DNA of 18,226 bases from Planctomycetia bacterium (GTDB lineage: Bacteria > Planctomycetota > UBA1135 > GCA-002686595). The notes under the pieces are model-generated. The model saw only the letters and a program-made list of their open reading frames with translations, was not told the DNA's origin and did not search any database. Location of the stretch: positions 1 through 18,226 of the forward strand of contig SXKQ01000190.1 of NCBI GenBank assembly GCA_005778045.1, given 5' to 3'. Made by a program: the position numbers and the translations under genes. Shown piece by piece: positions 14,079 to 18,226 of the stretch; the stretch's first letter is position 1, and each line of letters opens with the position of its first letter.

Positions 14079-14573
14079 ATGACCGCCCCTCGCCACGCGC
14101 TGTTTCCGGGCAGCTTCGACCCCGTGACTCTCGGTCACCTCGACGTGGTCCGCCGGGCCGCCGCGCTGTTCGATCGCGTGACCATCGCGGTGGCGAGCAA
14201 CTCCTCGAAGCGCGAGCTCCTGCCACTCGAGCGCCGGCTCGCCCTCCTGCGCGAGGTCACCGCCGACATCGCGGGCGTAGCGGTCGCGCGCGTGGACGGC
14301 CTCACGGTCGACGGCTGCCGAGCGCTCGGCGCCAACGTCATCGTGCGCGGCCTGCGCAACTCGAGTGACTTCGAATACGAGTCCCAGATGGCCTTGAGCA
14401 ACCGCGCCATGGCCGTCGAGCTCGACACGGTCTTCCTTCCGTCCGCTCCCGAGCACGCGCACATCTCCAGCACGCTCGTGCGGCAGGTGGCGGAGCTCGG
14501 AGGGCCGGTCGGGCTGTTCGTTCCCGCGGCCGTCGCACGAGCGCTCCGCGAGCGCGGCGTCGGCGCGCAGTAG
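14079..14573 (+). CDS. coaD: Phosphopantetheine adenylyltransferase CoaD
   Basis: A 164-residue cytoplasmic enzyme of coenzyme A synthesis. It transfers AMP from ATP to 4'-phosphopantetheine to give dephospho-CoA. Diagnostic features are FPGSFDPVTLGHLDVV (9-24), containing the nucleotidyltransferase TxGH motif (17-20), VRGLRNSSDFEYE (89-101) and HISSTLVR (128-135). Length is normal for the family (about 160). The open frame extends more than 400 bp upstream, but ATG 14079 directly precedes the conserved FPGSFDP start, so earlier starts are rejected. ridA begins 15 nt after its stop on the same strand. Confidence 0.96.
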   Translation: MTAPRHALFPGSFDPVTLGHLDVVRRAAALFDRVTIAVASNSSKRELLPLERRLALLREVTADIAGVAVARVDGLTVDGCRALGANVIVRGLRNSSDFEYESQMALSNRAMAVELDTVFLPSAPEHAHISSTLVRQVAELGGPVGLFVPAAVARALRERGVGAQ

Positions 14574-14588
14574 TCCCCAGAGGATCTC

Positions 14589-14975
14589 ATGAGCGATCGA
14601 CGCATTGTCGCGACCGAAGGCGCCCCCAAGGCGATCGGTCCTTACAGCCAAGCCATCGTCGCCGGTGGCTTCGTGCACTGCTCCGGGCAGGTGGCCCTCG
14701 ATCCCGCCACCGGCGCCTTCCTAGGAGGGGACGTGGCAGTCCAGACCGAGCGCGTACTGGCCAACCTCGCGGCGGTGCTCAGCGCGGCGGGCAGCAGTCT
14801 GTCGAAGGTCGTCAAGTGCAACGTGTACCTGACGACCATGGACCACTTCGGACCGATGAACGAGGTCTACGCCCGCCACTTCCTGGTGGGTGCGGCTCCC
14901 GCGCGCGCGACGGTCGCCGTCGCTGGCCTGCCGCGCGGGGCGCTGGTGGAGATCGACTGCGTGGCGCTCGCCTAG
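14589..14975 (+). CDS. ridA: RidA/YjgF family reactive-intermediate deaminase
   Basis: A 128-residue RidA-family protein that would hydrolyse reactive enamine/imine intermediates released by PLP enzymes. Family features are PKAIGPYSQA (13-22), VHCSGQVALDP (29-39), a glycine-rich beta turn and NVYLTTM. The archetypal PARATVAV carries the catalytic arginine R106, and the C-terminal VEIDCVA carries E121. All key residues expected of active RidA are present and the length is typical. The start has a clear GAGG six bases upstream (AGAGGATCTC before ATG). It lies 15 nt behind coaD and is probably cotranscribed with it. Confidence 0.95.
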   Translation: MSDRRIVATEGAPKAIGPYSQAIVAGGFVHCSGQVALDPATGAFLGGDVAVQTERVLANLAAVLSAAGSSLSKVVKCNVYLTTMDHFGPMNEVYARHFLVGAAPARATVAVAGLPRGALVEIDCVALA

Positions 14976-14991
14976 GGCGCTCGCGAGCGCC
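14976..14991. repeat. 16-bp perfect palindrome after ridA
   Basis: GGCGCTCGCGAGCGCC is its own reverse complement and begins at the base after the ridA stop, 15 bp before the MBOAT start. It can form a 6-bp stem with a CGCG loop but lacks a T-tract. It may be a weak terminator, a binding site for a dimeric protein or chance. Confidence 0.5.
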
Positions 14992-15006
14992 GCCGCGCGG
15001 CCCGCC

Positions 15007-16431
15007 ATGCTGTTCAGCTCCCCGACGTTTCTGTTCCTGTTCCTGCCGGTCGCCCTGGCGCTCGGTCTCGCGCTGCCGCGCGCGCTGCGGAACTCGACGC
15101 TGTTTCTCGCGAGCATCATCTTTTACGGCTGGGGCGAGCCGCGCGTCGCGCTCGTCATGCTGGCTTCGATCGCCGTCAACTGGGCGCTCGCGCTGTGGGT
15201 CGAGGCGCAGGGTGGCCGCGCGCGCGCGCCGCTCGCTCTCGCGCTCGTCTTCAACCTCGGGTTGCTCGGCTTCTACAAGTACTGGGACTTCTTCTGGGAC
15301 AACTTGGCCGCGCTGGGGCTGCCGGTCCCGGCTTTCGCCGCAGCGAGCGTCTCGCTCCCGATCGGCATCTCGTTCTTCACCTTCCAAGCGCTTTCGTACG
15401 TGATCGACGTGCGTCGCGGCGAGGGGCGAGCGCAGCGCAACCCGCTCGACTTCGGCCTGTACATCGCGCTCTTTCCGCAGCTGATCGCAGGTCCGATCGT
15501 GCGCTACCGCGACGTGGCCGCGCAGCTCGCCGAGCGCACGCTGTCGAGCGCGAAGTTCGCCTCGGGCGTGCGGCGCTTCGCGGTCGGCCTCGGGAAGAAG
15601 GTACTGGTGGCCAATGTCTGCGCCGAGACTGCGAAGACGATCTTCGCGCTCGACACCGCGAGTCTCGACGCGGGGACGGCGTGGCTGGGCGCGCTGTGCT
15701 ACACGGCGCAGATCTACTTCGACTTCTCGGGCTACAGCGACATGGCGATCGGCCTCGGTCGCATGCTCGGCTTCGAGTTCCTCGAGAACTTCGACTTCCC
15801 GTACATCGCGCGCAGCGTGACCGAGTTCTGGCGCCGCTGGCACATCTCGCTCTCGAGCTGGTTCCGCGACTATCTCTACCTCCCGCTCGGCGGAAACCGC
15901 GGCGGGAGTGCCCGCACCTACTTCAACCTGATCGCCGTGTTCTTCCTGTGCGGCCTGTGGCACGGCGCGGCGTGGAACTTCGTGGCTTGGGGCCTGTTCC
16001 ACGGCGCGTTCCTCGTGCTCGAGCGCGTGGTGCGCGGATCGGCGCGCGAGCGGGCGGGCTGGATCGGCTGGCCGTACACCTTCGTCGTGGTGGTCTCAGG
16101 CTGGGTGCTCTTCAACGCGTCGTCGCTCGAGCACGCGCTCGCGTTCCTGCGCGCGATGTATGGCCTTGGCAGCCGCGACGGCCTCGCCGTGCACGCGGGC
16201 CTGTATCTCGATCCGCTGCTCGTGTTCGTGCTGGCGGCAGCGGCGCTCGGCTCCACCCCGTGGCTTCCGGCACTCGCGCGCTGGCGCGCGGCACGGCTAG
16301 CCCGCGGCGAGGACGGACTGGATCGCGGGCTGGAGCTTGCGGCGCTCGCGCTCCCGGTGCTCCTGCTCGCGCTCTCCGCGGCGCGCCTCTCGGCCGGCAC
16401 CTTCAACCCGTTCATCTACTTCCGCTTCTGA
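15007..16431 (+). CDS. MBOAT family O-acyltransferase (AlgI-like)
   Basis: A 474-residue polytopic membrane protein that would carry acetyl groups across the inner membrane for O-acetylation of an exported polysaccharide. The N-terminus MLFSSPTFLFLFLPV is the standard AlgI-type start and fixes ATG 15007, although the frame is open further upstream. Landmarks are LGFYKYWDFF, PIGISFFTFQALSYVIDV, YFDFSGYSDMAIGLGRM, FWRRWHISLSSWFRDYLY (H279) and CGLWHGAAWNF, with the likely catalytic His at 319, followed by FHG (H332). No Shine-Dalgarno is visible. Its stop overlaps the next start by one base (TGATG), coupling it to the AlgJ/AlgX-like gene, its usual partner. The polysaccharide acted on is not known; alginate biosynthesis genes are absent here. 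Confidence 0.94.
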   Translation: MLFSSPTFLFLFLPVALALGLALPRALRNSTLFLASIIFYGWGEPRVALVMLASIAVNWALALWVEAQGGRARAPLALALVFNLGLLGFYKYWDFFWDNLAALGLPVPAFAAASVSLPIGISFFTFQALSYVIDVRRGEGRAQRNPLDFGLYIALFPQLIAGPIVRYRDVAAQLAERTLSSAKFASGVRRFAVGLGKKVLVANVCAETAKTIFALDTASLDAGTAWLGALCYTAQIYFDFSGYSDMAIGLGRMLGFEFLENFDFPYIARSVTEFWRRWHISLSSWFRDYLYLPLGGNRGGSARTYFNLIAVFFLCGLWHGAAWNFVAWGLFHGAFLVLERVVRGSARERAGWIGWPYTFVVVVSGWVLFNASSLEHALAFLRAMYGLGSRDGLAVHAGLYLDPLLVFVLAAAALGSTPWLPALARWRAARLARGEDGLDRGLELAALALPVLLLALSAARLSAGTFNPFIYFRF

Positions 16432-18104
16432 TGGCCCCGCACGTTCAAGGCAGGTTCCGCGCTGTGTGCGACCGCGTGCTCGCCGGGCTGTTCGTAGCCT
16501 TCTGCGCGATGCCAGCCGTGCTGACATGGCTCGAGCCGCCGGCCTCGGGGTCGATCGAGCGCGAGTTCCGTCGTCCCGCGCCGCAGCCCGAGCGCCCGAG
16601 CAACCTCGCCGAGGCCGAGGCGTGGCCGGCCCTGTTCGATGCGTGGTACCAAGACCACTTCGCCCTGCGCCCGCGCTGGATTCGCCTGCACAACCAGTTG
16701 AGCCTCGGGGTCTTCGGCGTCTCGCCGACGAGCGAGATCGTCGTCGGGCCTGAAACGTGGATGTTCACGACGCGCGACCGCGCGGTCGACGTCTGGCGCG
16801 GCGCCGATCCGTTCAGCGCCGAGGAACTTGAGCTGTGGACGCGCGTGCTCGAGGACCGTCGCGAGTGGTGTACGCAGCACGGCGTGCAGTACCTGTTCGC
16901 GATCGCTCCCAACAAGGAGTCGATCTATCCCGAGCACTTCCCCGCGCGCTTCGACAAGCTCGGGCCTTCGCGACGCGAGCAGCTCGTCGCGCACGTCGCG
17001 CAGCGCTCGGACTTCCCGCTGCTCGACCTCACGCAGGCGGTGAGCGCGGCGAAGGCGACGTTGCCCGCGGGCGAGCAGCTCTACTATCCGCTCGGCACGC
17101 ACTGGAACGACCGTGGGGCCGTTCCCGCCGCGCTGGCGCTCGAGGCGCGGCTGCACGCGCTCGACGCGCGCGTGCCCGTGCGCGCTGCGGGCGCGTTCCG
17201 CTTCGAGGCGACGGACTTCCAGGACGACTCGTGGGCCGGACGCCTGTACCTCGAGGATCGCCTGCGCCAGCCCAACGCGAATGCCGTGTTCGAGCGCGCG
17301 ATTCCGGCCGCCGCCTGGGAGCGACTGCGGCTGTTCCTCGAGCGCCGCGACAAGACTCCCTCCGAGCGCGCGCGCTTCGAGCTCACGCCGCTCGCCGGCG
17401 AGCCCGCAGGCTGGCGCATCGAGGTGGAGAATGGCATCCACGTCAACGTGCGGCGCGAAGGCGTCGCGTTGCCGCGCGCGGTGGTGTTCCATGACTCGAT
17501 GGGGGAGAAGCTGCGGCCACTCTTCGCGGAGTCCTTCGCTTCGATCGCGTTCCGTTGGGTGCCCGACTTTGACACCGCGACGATCGAGGCTGAGAGGCCC
17601 GATGTCGTGCTGCAGGTTTTCGTCGAGCGAGCGCTCGCCGCCGTCTCGCTCTCCACCTCGCCGCTCGATACGCAGGAGCGCCTCGCCGCGGAGTTCGCCC
17701 AGTCGCGCACGACGCTGCTCGAGGGACTCGAGCGCCTCACTCTTCCACCGGGGGGGAAGAGTGTCGCCGTGCCGGATGGGCAGGGCGCGCTGCGCGTGGA
17801 CTATGGCGGGAGCGCCGTCGAGTTGCCCGAGCTCGAGGTCCCCGCCGGGTACTGGGCGCTCGTGCGCGTCGAGCTCGACAGCCCGCTCGACACGGCCTTG
17901 CTGCTCGAGTTCCTGAGCTCACGCTTCGCGACCTACTCGCGCCTCGCGCGTGGCGTGCAGCGACCGCTTCCGGCCGGCGAGGGGCGCGTGGTGTACGTCA
18001 AGTTGCGGGTTCCGGGCCTTTCCGGCCGGGTCCGGCTGCATCCGGGGCTCGCGGCGGGTTCCTATCGCCTGCGGAGCCTCGAAGTCCGAGCGGTGCCGCA
18101 GTAG
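16431..18104 (+). CDS. AlgJ/AlgX-like SGNH acetyltransferase partner of the MBOAT
   Basis: A 557-residue protein with one N-terminal membrane anchor (about 15-33) and a large extracytoplasmic part. The SGNH-like domain has [13 protein letters not shown], the [14 protein letters not shown] block (156-169), [13 protein letters not shown] with His224, and [11 protein letters not shown] with Ser356, the presumed nucleophile. In AlgJ/AlgX the motif is D-T-H-W; here the aspartate position is Gly222. Residues from about 430 form an additional C-terminal region of alternating beta-type sequence ([23 protein letters not shown]), perhaps a carbohydrate-binding sandwich as in AlgX. It would accept acetyl groups from the MBOAT and transfer them to a polysaccharide in the periplasm. 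ATG 16431 is chosen because it overlaps the MBOAT stop and begins the membrane anchor; the upstream extension is out-of-frame shadow of the MBOAT gene. Confidence 0.88.
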   Translation: MAPHVQGRFRAVCDRVLAGLFVAFCAMPAVLTWLEPPASGSIEREFRRPAPQPERPSNLAEAEAWPALFDAWYQDHFALRPRWIRLHNQLSLGVFGVSPTSEIVVGPETWMFTTRDRAVDVWRGADPFSAEELELWTRVLEDRREWCTQHGVQYLFAIAPNKESIYPEHFPARFDKLGPSRREQLVAHVAQRSDFPLLDLTQAVSAAKATLPAGEQLYYPLGTHWNDRGAVPAALALEARLHALDARVPVRAAGAFRFEATDFQDDSWAGRLYLEDRLRQPNANAVFERAIPAAAWERLRLFLERRDKTPSERARFELTPLAGEPAGWRIEVENGIHVNVRREGVALPRAVVFHDSMGEKLRPLFAESFASIAFRWVPDFDTATIEAERPDVVLQVFVERALAAVSLSTSPLDTQERLAAEFAQSRTTLLEGLERLTLPPGGKSVAVPDGQGALRVDYGGSAVELPELEVPAGYWALVRVELDSPLDTALLLEFLSSRFATYSRLARGVQRPLPAGEGRVVYVKLRVPGLSGRVRLHPGLAAGSYRLRSLEVRAVPQ

Positions 18105-18135
18105 ACTCTTCGCCCTCGAAATCAGGGGCAAATTC

Positions 18136-18226
18136 ATGGGTCTCGCCTGCGGCATCGTCGGTCTCCCGTACGTCGGGAAGTCCACCATCTTCTACGCCAT
18201 CACGGCCGCCGGTGCCGAGAGCGCGA
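18136..18226 (+). CDS. ychF: Ribosome-binding GTPase/ATPase YchF (OLA1 family), 3'-truncated
   Basis: Only the first 30 codons are in the window. [19 protein letters not shown] matches the YchF N-terminus, whose usual form is CGIVGLPNVGKSTLFNALT. The G1/Walker A is therefore GLPYVGKS, with Tyr for the common Asn. YchF hydrolyses ATP in preference to GTP and acts on ribosomes and stress responses. An AGGGG seven bases upstream supports ATG 18136, and a possible -10 (TAGACT, 18102-18107) overlaps the preceding stop codon. Confidence 0.85.
   Translation, partial: MGLACGIVGLPYVGKSTIFYAITAAGAESA

Noticed and set aside
14812..16002. 396-codon minus-strand frame opposite ridA and the MBOAT gene
   Set aside because: Composition is Arg/Glu/Ala-rich without recognisable domains, typical of an antisense shadow of a real gene.
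15195..16430. Upstream extension of the AlgJ/AlgX-like frame (969 codons)
   Set aside because: The extra part is antiphase sequence within the MBOAT gene. The membrane anchor and TGATG overlap identify ATG 16431.
1..18226. CRISPR arrays, insertion sequences, integrase/att sites or defence genes
   Set aside because: No regularly spaced repeats, transposase motifs, terminal inverted repeats with target duplications or recognisable defence domains were found.

Overview
The window is high-GC DNA (roughly 70% by eye) packed with chromosomal genes on both strands. No rRNA, tRNA, CRISPR array, insertion sequence or phage module was seen. A periplasmic adaptor, a lipoprotein amidase and an MBOAT/AlgJ-type export pair indicate a diderm bacterium. 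The adaptor core, the HEAT-repeat protein with a signal peptide, the scarcity of strong Shine-Dalgarno sites and the mixed gene order resemble Planctomycetota. That assignment is inference from remembered family patterns; another high-GC diderm lineage such as Myxococcota is not excluded.

Region 1 (1-2979, plus strand) is a MacAB-type efflux operon: an adaptor truncated by the window edge, a stand-alone ABC ATPase and an FtsX/MacB-type permease. The last two overlap by ATGA. Region 2 (2991-4520, minus) is ComM/YifB, convergent with the permease. Region 3 (4642-6110, plus) is a zinc amidase lipoprotein followed by a Nudix hydrolase. Region 4 (6308-8052, minus) is an SDR of the 2,4-dienoyl-CoA reductase type whose stop overlaps the GTG start of murQ (MurNAc-6-phosphate etherase).

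Region 5 (8182-10068, plus) is a small three-helix membrane protein and a PaaZ/BoxD-type CoA-semialdehyde dehydrogenase lacking the MaoC domain. Region 6 (10130-13843, minus) is one uninterrupted 1237-codon frame. Its first two thirds are ComEC/Rec2, and its last third is a HEAT-repeat protein that begins with what looks like its own signal peptide and start codon. Region 7 (14079-18104, plus) holds coaD, ridA and an O-acetylation pair (MBOAT acyltransferase and AlgJ/AlgX-like protein). The first codons of the GTPase ychF follow at 18136 and run off the end.

Functional themes are: natural transformation (ComM and ComEC in one window), peptidoglycan turnover and recycling (amidase and MurQ), CoA-thioester metabolism (dienoyl-CoA reductase-like SDR, PaaZ-type dehydrogenase, CoaD), and surface polysaccharide O-acetylation. 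I did not find a clearly new defence or mobile system. The most unusual structure is the ComEC-HEAT continuous frame, with a 21-bp tandem duplication at its 5' end.
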